Shown: one piece after another, positions 1 through 6,892 of the stretch | How positions within the stretch are numbered: position 1 is the first letter of the stretch | Layout of the letters: each line of letters starts with the position of its first letter | Assembly: GCA_028685295.1 (NCBI GenBank) | Contig: JAQUEL010000016.1 | Span: 1 to 27,392, forward strand | Length of the DNA: 27,392 nucleotides | Source: a bacterium | GTDB lineage: Bacteria > UBP13 > UBA5359 | Direction: 5' to 3' | Position numbers and translations under genes: made by a program | Notes under the pieces: model-generated | The model's input: the letters and a program-made list of their open reading frames with translations, nothing else | Database searches by the model: none | Told to the model about the DNA's origin: nothing

Positions 1-45
1 CCATTGTGATAATGCGCAACGCAGCATATCCGCTCGCCAACGCTA

Positions 46-702
46 TTACCGATCAACAATAACAGGCCAATAACTGAAATCCTGCTTTGATACTCCATAT
101 ATTGCAGCATTACACCAGGAAACATGACCATCCAGCCACAGAGCATTAAATCCATCGCCATGGACAGCGTTTATGCATGCATTATTGTTAGCAACACTCC
201 AATAGTTACTGTTGCCGGAAACTGCAAAATTTTGCATGGACTTACATCTCCCATCCAAACAAAGCATGCACTTACTCAAATCCTGAGCAATATCCTGCTC
301 ATTCTTATAACCCCATTCCCGAAATTTGGATGAGTCAGTATATGCCGGACCATACCCTGCAGCAGCATTCCACATATAATTTGCATTGTTCTTATATACC
401 TCGTCCGGATTAGAGGGACACATCCATACCCTGCTGAATGGTTTGATATATGATGCCAGCAGATTGAAATACCATTGTTTTCCAGTATAACCAGCCGGTA
501 CAAAGCCATCCCAATCCTGCATATACATCTGAACGCCCGAGCCAATCTGTTTGAGGTTACTCTGGCAGGTTGCCTGCCTGGCCTTCTCCCGAGCTTTGCC
601 GAAAACAGGAAATAAAATAGCAGCAAGAAGAGAGATGATAGCTATAACGACCAGTAATTCTATAAGCGTGAAACCTCTATATCGTTTCGTTTTTGTAATC
701 AT
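46..702 (-). CDS. Prepilin-type N-terminal cleavage/methylation protein with H-X9-DG C-terminal motif
   Basis: The 218-residue protein opens with a short basic leader and then [19 protein letters not shown], a class III prepilin signal: cleavage after Gly10 and Glu at +5, followed by the hydrophobic pilin helix. The next stretch ([13 protein letters not shown], then C-x-SNLKQIG) is the form common in secreted pilin-like proteins of Armatimonadota and Planctomycetes. Near the C-terminus, [12 protein letters not shown] is an exact H-X9-DG motif. The protein is probably processed by a prepilin peptidase and displayed on, or exported across, the envelope; its specific role is unknown. The ATG at 700-702 has a strong Shine-Dalgarno AAGGAGGT at 711-718. 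Only 21 nt separate it from the upstream regulator gene, so the two are probably cotranscribed. No other secretion gene adjoins it. Confidence 0.9.
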   Translation of the reverse strand: MITKTKRYRGFTLIELLVVIAIISLLAAILFPVFGKAREKARQATCQSNLKQIGSGVQMYMQDWDGFVPAGYTGKQWYFNLLASYIKPFSRVWMCPSNPDEVYKNNANYMWNAAAGYGPAYTDSSKFREWGYKNEQDIAQDLSKCMLCLDGRCKSMQNFAVSGNSNYWSVANNNACINAVHGDGFNALWLDGHVSWCNAAIYGVSKQDFSYWPVIVDR

Positions 703-723
703 TTACTGATACCTCCTTATATT

Positions 724-1851
724 CTACCGGCTCACTGCCGGACCCAAGCAACTTTGCCGCTTTACCAGCTTCGGTTCCAGAGTAACCCGCTTGAACCCCT
801 GATTTTCCTGGCTGTTATCCAACCTCCTTAAAACCATCTCGACCGCTCGCTGCCCAAATTGATAAAACGGCTGTGCTATTGTTGTCAGTGCAGGATTGAG
901 ACTCTCGGCAAATCCCTGATTGTCAAAGCCTATGATAGAGATATCCTTGGGAATATCCATGCCGGCATCCTGCACAGCCTTTATAGCTCCCCGGGCCAGG
1001 AAGTCATTGGTGGCAAATATGGCTGTTGGTCTTTCTTTAAGTAGATCCACAGCTTCGTTGTATCCTATCTCGGCCGAAGGCTCGTTCTCTTCGGTATCGT
1101 CTCTCTGAAATCGCCGCATCAGGGCCGGTTCATGGATAAGGCCATACTGTGCCAGCGCTTCCCGATAGCCTTCAAATCGGTCCTCGATGGCGGTGCAGGT
1201 CAAGCCCAGGATAATACCTATCCGTTTATGCCCCAGCTTTATCAGATGCTCCGTGGCCAGAAAACCGCCTCTCTTGTTATCGGTAACTACATAATCCGTC
1301 TCCAGTTCCCGGAAGTACCTGTCGATCAGTACAAAGGGATAGCCGGCCATCTTCAACTCAAACAGGGCTTCAGCGTTGGTCCGGCCCCAGTTTGGAAAGA
1401 TAATAGCCCCCATCTCCTTGCCTTCCAGCAGCAGCTTAAGGTTCTTGTTCTCTTGTTCGATACTCCTTTGTGAATTGAAGATGGAAAGCATATAGCCGGC
1501 TGCGTTTAAAGTATCTTCAATACCCCGATATATCTGTAAATCCGAACCATCGAGGCTGGGTACAATAAAAGCGATTCTATTCTGTTTAATTGATGGTTGA
1601 TTAAATATCTGTCTATTGATAAAACTACCTTTGCCGACTACAGAATAGATTATGCCCTTGTTTTGCAGCTCTTTTAGGGCAGTACGGACGGAGCCTCGGC
1701 TGATGCCGTATTCTTTCGCCAGATGATTTTCAGAAGGGAGCGCATCATCAGGCTGGAACTCGCCCTTGTTTACCTTGGCAATGATGCTCTCCTGCAGGCA
1801 TCTGTATATGGGCTCGGGACCCTTGTTTCGTCTCTTTCTTTTGCCGATCAT
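724..1851 (-). CDS. GntR-type winged-helix regulator with LacI/periplasmic-binding sensor domain
   Basis: This 375-residue transcription factor has a GntR winged helix at about residues 13-80 (LPSENHLAKEYGISRGSVRT, then the wing GKGSF). The C-terminal part, from about residue 90, is a LacI/ribose-binding-like effector domain; typical segments are FVLIDRY, GHKRIGIILG, FATNDFLARGA and ISIIGFDN. This is the AraR-like architecture, so a sugar or sugar-derived ligand is likely but cannot be named. The reading frame is open to 2010, but I choose the ATG at 1849-1851: a clear promoter lies at 1901-1929, inside the longer frame, and the extra N-terminus has no recognisable domain. The ribosome site is weak (AGAGAGG, 2 nt from the ATG). 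Palindromes around the promoter suggest autoregulation. The prepilin-like gene follows 21 nt downstream. Confidence 0.88.
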   Translation of the reverse strand: MIGKRKRRNKGPEPIYRCLQESIIAKVNKGEFQPDDALPSENHLAKEYGISRGSVRTALKELQNKGIIYSVVGKGSFINRQIFNQPSIKQNRIAFIVPSLDGSDLQIYRGIEDTLNAAGYMLSIFNSQRSIEQENKNLKLLLEGKEMGAIIFPNWGRTNAEALFELKMAGYPFVLIDRYFRELETDYVVTDNKRGGFLATEHLIKLGHKRIGIILGLTCTAIEDRFEGYREALAQYGLIHEPALMRRFQRDDTEENEPSAEIGYNEAVDLLKERPTAIFATNDFLARGAIKAVQDAGMDIPKDISIIGFDNQGFAESLNPALTTIAQPFYQFGQRAVEMVLRRLDNSQENQGFKRVTLEPKLVKRQSCLGPAVSR

Positions 1852-1880
1852 GGCCTCTCTCTTTGCTGCCCGTGTTATTA

Positions 1881-1973
1881 ACCTGTTTAAACCTGTATAA
1901 ATAGTACTACATGGCTGCCACTCTGTCAATAGGTAGTTTTTGATCTCGGTGTGCGTTTGCAGTTTACGTAAAC
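1881..1973. promoter_or_regulatory. Candidate operator cluster around the regulator promoter
   Basis: Three symmetrical sites flank or overlap the promoter. A perfect 12-bp palindrome GTTTACGTAAAC lies at 1962-1973, upstream of the -35. TAGTACTA at 1902-1909 overlaps the -10. At the likely transcription start, two 10-bp direct repeats (ACCTGTTTAA and ACCTGTATAA on the plus strand, 1881-1900) enclose GTTTAAAC (1885-1892). Such sites fit binding by the product of this gene, but that is inference. Confidence 0.4.
1901..1929 (-). promoter_or_regulatory. Sigma-70-type promoter of the GntR-LacI regulator gene
   Basis: On the minus strand there is a perfect -35 TTGACA (1924-1929), a 17-nt spacer and a -10 TACTAT (1901-1906). 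Transcription would start near 1894, about 43 nt before the ATG at 1851. The -10 lies within the palindrome TAGTACTA (1902-1909). Confidence 0.75.
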
Positions 1974-2189
1974 GTGAGGGGGCCAGGCCCGTAATCTCGG
2001 CAGTTGTCAAAGGTGTAGATCTGCCATCTCCCGGCGTTTAAAGCAAGAATACAAAGAGCCGGACCCTTCGGGATCTGGTGCGACAGCCACCAGGGATTAT
2101 GCAATATTTTCGCCGATCAGCATTGAATGCCGAAGTATTCAACTGCTTTTTATGAAGCCGGCTAATGCCGGGATTGATGAGAGGCCTGG

Positions 2190-3071
2190 CTAACGAGCAA
2201 GAAAAAAGGGCTGTGTCCAAGCCATGGACGATCCAATGCCATAAATTGTAAAACGAATATAATCGGTATCCCATTTGCCGGCATCCACGGTTATCCGGCA
2301 GCCTTTCACTATTTGAAGCACTCTTCCGCCATGGCCTATCGCCTGGATTTCCTCCCCATCTGCGCTTTCTACAGTGATATAATCATTTTCACGGTAAATA
2401 TCCGTCAGGGTAACACCGCTGGAGGCATAAAAATTGCCGGACTTCAATGCGGTAAATACGGCCTCCGGCGAAGCGGATTCTGTTCTAACTACATTCCATC
2501 CTGCATACAAGTCATTTTTAATGTGGAAATCGTCGCTGGCAAATCCCAGAACACGTCTTTCGTTAGAGAGCAAGTAATCCCACTTATCGGTGGAAATCTC
2601 ATAACCTTCCAAACGCTTGATCACGCCGTTAAAAACTTCTAGCCCATCATATCCGGTCAAGGCCAGCAGCTCTTCACGCCGATAGTGCGGATGAAGCTGC
2701 CAGTTCGGATGGTTGAGAATGAGCAGAGAATTTCGGCTGGAAAGCCTGGTCAGCAATTCTTCCTGATCGCTGATAGTTATGGCGGGCCTCAAGACGCTCG
2801 GAATGCAACTGTATAGCCCGACATGCCTACCGCCATCCGGATGGTTCCATTCTATGCCCGGGATCATTATCAAGCGATCTGATTTTGCTAAAGTTAGCTT
2901 CATATGGTCGCAAATCGATAAAAAATCGTATCCCCCGTCTTCATAGAACGTCAGGGTTTGATCAAGGGGAACTCTGCCGCAGCCGCTTGCCGGGCTGGTA
3001 TGGGTATGAAGATTTCCCCTCATCCAGGTGCCCTCCCGATTGGCATAAGGGTTACTCCAGTTGACCATCAT
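2190..3071 (-). CDS. PHP-domain metallohydrolase, CehA/McbA-like
   Basis: This 293-residue protein belongs to the PHP metal-dependent phosphoesterase superfamily. The N-terminal metal motif is LHTHTS (His22, His24), followed by CDH (Asp55-His56), EWNH (Glu74, His77), LNHPNW and, late in the fold, GFASDDFH, which supplies the last ligands. A beta-rich tail follows. Family members hydrolyse phosphoesters or related bonds; the substrate here is unknown. No signal peptide is visible, so it is probably cytoplasmic. A GTG at 3089 extends the frame, but AAGGAGG at 3080-3086 lies 8 nt before the ATG at 3069-3071, which I take as the start. The gene stands alone between two regulator genes and is preceded by a regulator remnant with its own promoter-like sequence. 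Confidence 0.85.
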   Translation of the reverse strand: MMVNWSNPYANREGTWMRGNLHTHTSPASGCGRVPLDQTLTFYEDGGYDFLSICDHMKLTLAKSDRLIMIPGIEWNHPDGGRHVGLYSCIPSVLRPAITISDQEELLTRLSSRNSLLILNHPNWQLHPHYRREELLALTGYDGLEVFNGVIKRLEGYEISTDKWDYLLSNERRVLGFASDDFHIKNDLYAGWNVVRTESASPEAVFTALKSGNFYASSGVTLTDIYRENDYITVESADGEEIQAIGHGGRVLQIVKGCRITVDAGKWDTDYIRFTIYGIGSSMAWTQPFFLAR

Positions 3072-3086
3072 GCAGTATTCCTCCTT

Positions 3087-3209
3087 CACTTTTTCACCTC
3101 TGGCTCAAATAAATCAGCAGGCTTGCTCAGTCCATTATCCTGCATAGCCTTTATAGCACACGAGTCGGAAATTTGTTGGCGGCAAAGACGGCGGTGAGCC
3201 TCTTTGCAA
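3087..3209 (-). pseudogene. Decayed fragment of a GntR-LacI regulator gene
   Basis: The minus strand encodes KRLTAVFAANKFPTRVL in one frame and AIKAMQDNGLSKP in the next. Together they match the intact regulator segment ERPTAIFATNDFLARGAIKAVQDAGMDIP (coded around 950-1045), with a one-base deletion before a nearly identical run that contains GCTATAAAGGCT. Only about 40 codons of the LacI-like domain remain; the frame ends in TGA at 3087-3089, next to the PHP Shine-Dalgarno. It has no start codon or DNA-binding domain. It looks like the remains of a duplicated regulator gene after a large internal deletion. Confidence 0.75.
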
Positions 3210-3238
3210 AGGATACTACATAGCGGCCGTCTTGTCAT
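3210..3238 (-). promoter_or_regulatory. Promoter-like sequence upstream of the PHP gene, paralogous to the regulator promoter
   Basis: On the minus strand there is ATGACA (3233-3238), a 17-nt spacer and TATCCT (3210-3215). Over 30 aligned positions it agrees with the regulator promoter at 1901-1929 in about 21, including TGACA, GGC and ATGTAGTA. The PHP gene may therefore share regulation with the regulator, although the -10 is weaker. Confidence 0.5.
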
Positions 3239-3289
3239 CAGGCAATTCCGGGTAACCAGGGTACATTTGAATGTTTAGGCGCCGAGAAC

Positions 3290-4411
3290 TCAGATTCGTT
3301 GCACAGCGGTAGAGCCCCGAATTATAAGCTCCGGGGATACTAGGATTTTTGCTCTGCGCCAGTCGTAGGCCTGGTCTAGAAGAAGCTTGAGCCCGGCCTG
3401 GCCGACTTCATCCAGGCGCTGCCTGACCACGGTCAGCGGCAGTGCCTGGCAAGCTGCAGGATCAATGTCGTCAAAGCCGATAAAGGAGATATCCTGCGGG
3501 CATTTTATGCCTTGTGCCAGCAAAACATTATGGATATGCCTGGTAGACATTACTCCATCGGTAAGCAATGCAGTATATTCGGAACTTCTCGATAAACCGG
3601 AAAAATCGGTAAAGGGCAAACAGCAATCCTCTAGCGGTAGTTTATATTCGCTGGCTGTCGCCATAAAGGCTCGATACCGCTCTATGCCGGAGAAGTTATA
3701 CGGATTACTGCAATCGCTATGCAAATAGAGGATCTTTCTATGCCCCTGCTGAATGAGATACCGCAAGGCCATCCGTACTCCCCTGGCGTTATCGCTGCGT
3801 GCAAACCCCAGCCCCAACCTGCTATGAGCAATATCCAGCAACACAGTAGGCAATCCCAGCCGTTTAATCTGCAAGGCCTCTTCCCTGCTGGGGCGGACCA
3901 GCAGAAATCCTGTTAAGGATCTATCCATGGCCAGAGTGTCCAGCCTGGAATAGAGATTAATGTCAACCCGGCAGCCGTAAGCTGCGGCTGCTTCCATAAT
4001 TCCGTCAACGATATCTGTGTCAAAGATGTCGGAAACGGCTTTCTCTCTGATATACTTCATCAATAGAGCCACATGCGGCTCTGCCGGTTTTTTGTAGCTG
4101 CCGGAGGTGCCGGCAGCTACAAAAGTCCCGAAATATTTGCGGCGTATCAGCAGACCTTCCCGGACCAGCGCCTTCATGGCCAGTTGCACCGTCTTATGGC
4201 AGACATCGTATTGCGCAGCCATCTTTAGGGTGGCCGGGAGCTTATCTCCCGGCTGGAGTTCTCCTGTCTCTATCCGTCGCCTGATATCATTGATTAACGT
4301 AGCATATAAAGGCACCGCAGGACCGCTTGCAGCAGCGGTTTTCAGTTGTCGTTTGTTAGCTGTCGGCTTCAAGCTCCTTTGCACGCTCCGCTTGCACCTC
4401 TCTCTGGGCAT
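3290..4411 (-). CDS. GntR-type regulator with LacI-like sensor domain (second copy)
   Basis: This 373-residue protein has a basic N-terminus, a GntR winged helix at about 33-100 (VPLYATLINDIRRRIETGEL, LPATLKMAAQYDVCHKTV, then FGTFV) and a LacI-like periplasmic-binding domain from about 112 (GHRKILYLH, DGVMSTRHIHNVLLAQG, ISFIGFDDI). It is clearly a different gene from the regulator at 724-1851, not a recent copy. It lies 12 nt downstream of the second oxidoreductase gene and is probably the local regulator of that pair, in one transcript. The ATG at 4409-4411 has only a poor ribosome site (GTGAGAA), so translation may depend on coupling with the upstream gene; a GTG at residue 10 is a possible alternative. 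No terminator is visible downstream. Confidence 0.86.
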   Translation of the reverse strand: MPRERCKRSVQRSLKPTANKRQLKTAAASGPAVPLYATLINDIRRRIETGELQPGDKLPATLKMAAQYDVCHKTVQLAMKALVREGLLIRRKYFGTFVAAGTSGSYKKPAEPHVALLMKYIREKAVSDIFDTDIVDGIMEAAAAYGCRVDINLYSRLDTLAMDRSLTGFLLVRPSREEALQIKRLGLPTVLLDIAHSRLGLGFARSDNARGVRMALRYLIQQGHRKILYLHSDCSNPYNFSGIERYRAFMATASEYKLPLEDCCLPFTDFSGLSRSSEYTALLTDGVMSTRHIHNVLLAQGIKCPQDISFIGFDDIDPAACQALPLTVVRQRLDEVGQAGLKLLLDQAYDWRRAKILVSPELIIRGSTAVQRI

Positions 4412-4423
4412 GATTATCGGTTC

Positions 4424-5287
4424 TCACATTGCTCCCGGCACATCTACCCAGGTATCCGGCCGGAGCAGAGCGGCGTTGCCTGCTTCTATCAGAGCAGCTA
4501 TCTCCAGCGTATGCTCTTGCGGTATTACGGATTTTCCACTATCAAAGAAGGCTAGCATAGCTTCTATAAAGAGGGAGAAGAAATCATCCATGGTATCTAT
4601 CGCCAGCGATTTATTCTCTCCGTATTGAGCGCTGAGTTGGAATGCATATCCTGGAAGAAGATTGATGCTCCCTCTGCGCCCGTCTTCATAATCCACGATC
4701 ATCAGCGGCACTTTCGTTGTCCCGCATTGCATCACTCTCCGAGCCCCGGTTCCCATTACCATCACCAGCATCTCTAGCTGATGAATGGCATATATATGAA
4801 ATACCCCGCCGCCTCTGACGGAGACGAAATTGACCCTTTGTTCCTTTAGATCTTCATCCAAAGCTTTCTGCAGAGCTGAACCGAAGCGCAGGGCTGAAGA
4901 GGACATCATAGGAGTACCATATCTTTGCGCCTTGTCGAATAATCTGGAGGCGGCTGCCAGAGATGGTGCTATCGGCTTGTCAATATAAACCGGCTTGCCG
5001 CTTCTCAACGGCAAATCGGCCAGGTCTTCGTGGCGCTCGGCATTGTCGGGTGACAGCACTATTATACAATCACATTCCTCCACTACCTGCTTAATACTTG
5101 CGGCCTTGCCAACCTGCTGCTCCTGACACCATTGATCCAGGTTTTTCTTTCCCTCTGGGGTTATCTCCTCCCAGGCAAGTGATACATCAAACTTGTCTTT
5201 CAGGGAACTCTCCCGGATCATTTTGGGATAATTGTTGGCATGCCATTCATCTATAAAATAATCTATAAACCCTATCTTCTTCATCAT
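4424..5287 (-). CDS. Gfo/Idh/MocA-family oxidoreductase, atypical Rossmann motif
   Basis: This 287-residue protein resembles NAD(P)-dependent Gfo/Idh/MocA dehydrogenases. At the N-terminus the usual glycine-rich GxGxxG loop is replaced by GFIDYFIDEWHANNYP, a variant seen in one subgroup of the family. The segment CDCIIVLSPDNAERHE is followed by KPVYIDKPIA, where the conserved EKP is DKP (Asp103-Lys104-Pro105). The C-terminal alpha/beta domain carries FVSVRGGGVFHIYAIHQLEML. The weakened glycine loop leaves cofactor use uncertain. The ATG at 5285-5287 overlaps the TGA of the upstream oxidoreductase (ATGA), with GGGGGAGAG upstream; a second ATG follows at once. The two enzymes are translationally coupled and probably work on the same pathway, perhaps inositol or another sugar. 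Confidence 0.85.
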   Translation of the reverse strand: MMKKIGFIDYFIDEWHANNYPKMIRESSLKDKFDVSLAWEEITPEGKKNLDQWCQEQQVGKAASIKQVVEECDCIIVLSPDNAERHEDLADLPLRSGKPVYIDKPIAPSLAAASRLFDKAQRYGTPMMSSSALRFGSALQKALDEDLKEQRVNFVSVRGGGVFHIYAIHQLEMLVMVMGTGARRVMQCGTTKVPLMIVDYEDGRRGSINLLPGYAFQLSAQYGENKSLAIDTMDDFFSLFIEAMLAFFDSGKSVIPQEHTLEIAALIEAGNAALLRPDTWVDVPGAM

Positions 5288-6243
5288 ATCTCTCCCCCAT
5301 TATCGTAAACGTTGCATATAACTTCCATGCACCTGACGCCGTCTTCCACGGTGCAGCTCAGCGGATGCTCTCCCCTGACGGCTCCCAGAAAATGAGCTAT
5401 CTCTTCGCTAAAGCCGCCGCTGAGCTTAACCGGCCCTTCATTCCAAGCAGTATCCTGTGTCAGACGCCAGCGCAATCTCTCCGGATCGGTATAGTCATAT
5501 ACGGCCCGGCCTTTATTGCCGATGATATCGATTAAAGCCATCCCTGATCCAGCTACAAAGGAGGACTGCATGGTGCCTATGGCGCCGCTCTCTGCTTTAA
5601 CGCTCAGGATGCCGGCATCCTCTACATCGGTAGTACGGAAGTGCCGGTGCATAACGGCCTTCTGCTCTGTGATTTCACCCACGATAAACCGGAAAAGGTC
5701 TACGGAATGGCTGTTGGTATCAAGAAGACTGCCGCCGCCGGCTATCTTCTTTTGAGTAAACCATCTGCCCTCCATCTGAAAAGCGGGGCCACAGAAGATA
5801 TTGTTGAACAGCACCACATCTCCTATCCTGCCCGAAGACACCAGCCGCTTAAAGGCAAGAACAGCGGGTAAAAAGCGATGTCTGAAGGCGGGCATAAAGA
5901 GGGCTGATGAAGCTTTGGCCGCTGCCCGTATACGATGAGCCGAGGAAATATCATAGGCCATAGGCTTCTCACAGAGCACATGCACCCCGTGTTCCAGGGC
6001 GTAAATGGCTGCCTCCTCATGAGCTACCGGCGGAGTGCAGATGCTGACTGCCTGAACTCCCGCCTTATCTATCAGCCGACGATAATCCTCATAAATTTTG
6101 GCCCCACCTGTCTCCTTTGCCAAACCGGCAGCTGCTTCGGGACTGTAATCGGTAACAGCCGTAATTTCAACTCCGTTATCTGTATAACCGGTCACATGCT
6201 GCCGCGCTATACCTCCGCACCCTATGATTCCTACTTTAATCAA
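5284..6243 (-). CDS. Gfo/Idh/MocA-family NAD(P)-dependent oxidoreductase
   Basis: This is a 319-residue sugar or polyol dehydrogenase-type protein. It begins IKVGIIGCGGIARQH, a standard Rossmann GxGxxG motif; AVSICTPPVAHEEAAIYALE and VLCEKPMA (Glu92-Lys93-Pro94) complete the nucleotide-binding domain. The C-terminal half has the family segment GGGSLLDTNSHSVDLFRF with the usual catalytic-region His. Two TTG codons compete as start. GGAGG at 6253-6257 directly abuts the TTG at 6252 but lies 9 nt from the TTG at 6241-6243, which also gives the canonical N-terminus, so I choose 6243. It is the first gene of a three-gene unit with the second oxidoreductase and a GntR-LacI regulator. The substrate is unknown. 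Confidence 0.88.
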   Translation of the reverse strand: MIKVGIIGCGGIARQHVTGYTDNGVEITAVTDYSPEAAAGLAKETGGAKIYEDYRRLIDKAGVQAVSICTPPVAHEEAAIYALEHGVHVLCEKPMAYDISSAHRIRAAAKASSALFMPAFRHRFLPAVLAFKRLVSSGRIGDVVLFNNIFCGPAFQMEGRWFTQKKIAGGGSLLDTNSHSVDLFRFIVGEITEQKAVMHRHFRTTDVEDAGILSVKAESGAIGTMQSSFVAGSGMALIDIIGNKGRAVYDYTDPERLRWRLTQDTAWNEGPVKLSGGFSEEIAHFLGAVRGEHPLSCTVEDGVRCMEVICNVYDNGGEI

Positions 6244-6282
6244 CTTGACCAACCTCCGAATAATAAATTTCGTGCTATTAAG

Positions 6283-6299
6283 GTTTATTATGTTTATTT
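6283..6299. repeat. Short direct repeat in the leader of the oxidoreductase unit
   Basis: GTTTATTA (6283-6290) and GTTTATTT (6292-6299) repeat with a 9-bp period in an AT-rich stretch upstream of the oxidoreductase start. It may be part of an operator or promoter. I see no good -35/-10 pair in 6258-6320, so this is only a hint. Confidence 0.2.
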
Positions 6300-6320
6300 A
6301 CTTTTATATAATTTTCGCCA

Positions 6321-6353
6321 TAAAAATAAAAACTCCTGCCACCAAGGCAGGAG
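6321..6353 (-). terminator. Rho-independent terminator of the dcw-pur operon
   Basis: On the minus strand the stem CTCCTGCC/GGCAGGAG (8 bp, loop TTGGT) is followed at once by TTTTTATTTTTA (6321-6332). It lies 39 nt past the purE stop. The plus strand also has CTTTTATT after the stem, but no plus-strand gene ends here. Confidence 0.9.
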
Positions 6354-6391
6354 CTTTTATTCTCTCCCGTTTTATATCAAAATATAATGCT

Positions 6392-6892
6392 CTACTCCCG
6401 CCAGCCCTTCTCTTTCAGGGCGGCGTTCTTTTCCAGCACTTTGGCGGACATGCGGCGACGAAAATCGATAAAGCGTACTTTCAGCTCTTCATCGGAGAGG
6501 GCCAGGATCTGGGCGGCGTAGATGCCGGCGTTGCGAGCGCCGTTGATGGCCATAGCGCCTACCGGTATGCCGGCCGGCATCTGGACGATGGAGTAGAGAG
6601 AATCCACTCCGCCCAGGGCGGCGGTCTTGATAGGTACGCCGATAACCGGCAGTTCGGTAAAGGCAGCCATGACTCCGGCCAGATGAGCCGCACCTCCGGC
6701 TCCGGCAATAATAGCAGCCAGGCCTCTTCCGGCAGCATTTTTAGCGTATTCGGCCGCCTTCTCGGGAGTACGGTGAGCGGAGAGTATCTCCAGCTCGCAT
6801 TCCACACCCAGTTCTTCCAAAACAAGCGCTGCCTCCCGCATCACCGGAAGATCGGAATCACTGCCCATGATTATGCCTACCCTGACATTCAT
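6392..6892 (-). CDS. purE: N5-carboxyaminoimidazole ribonucleotide mutase
   Basis: PurE (166 residues) converts N5-CAIR to CAIR in de novo purine synthesis, or carboxylates AIR directly in class II enzymes. Visible motifs are MGSDSDLPVM (9-18), the catalytic loop SAHRTP with His40, and GAGGAAHLAG near 64-73; length and motifs fit class I. The frame extends to 6940, but the ATG at 6890-6892 matches the family N-terminus and has GGGAGGT (6899-6905) upstream. The ATG overlaps the purD TGA as ATGA, so the two are coupled. No purK is in the window. It is the last gene before the terminator at 6321-6353. Finding it at the end of a cell wall operon is uncommon. Confidence 0.96.
   Translation of the reverse strand: MNVRVGIIMGSDSDLPVMREAALVLEELGVECELEILSAHRTPEKAAEYAKNAAGRGLAAIIAGAGGAAHLAGVMAAFTELPVIGVPIKTAALGGVDSLYSIVQMPAGIPVGAMAINGARNAGIYAAQILALSDEELKVRFIDFRRRMSAKVLEKNAALKEKGWRE

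Larger units (their letters stand above)
1852..2189. other. Intergenic region between PHP hydrolase gene and GntR-LacI regulator gene
   Basis: Besides the promoter and palindromes at 1881-1973, the stretch 1974-2189 shows no convincing gene. It contains a small hairpin (CTGGTG/CACCAG with a 7-nt loop, 2075-2093) and CCGGC-TAAT-GCCGG near 2157-2170. Neither has a U-tract on the minus strand, so I do not call a terminator for the PHP gene. Confidence 0.5.

Noticed and set aside
2075-2093. Possible terminator after the PHP gene
   Set aside because: The 6-bp hairpin is weak and has no U-tract downstream on the minus strand.
2038-2274. 78-codon minus-strand frame at the end of the PHP gene
   Set aside because: It begins inside the PHP gene in another frame, lacks a ribosome site, and the product has no recognisable features.
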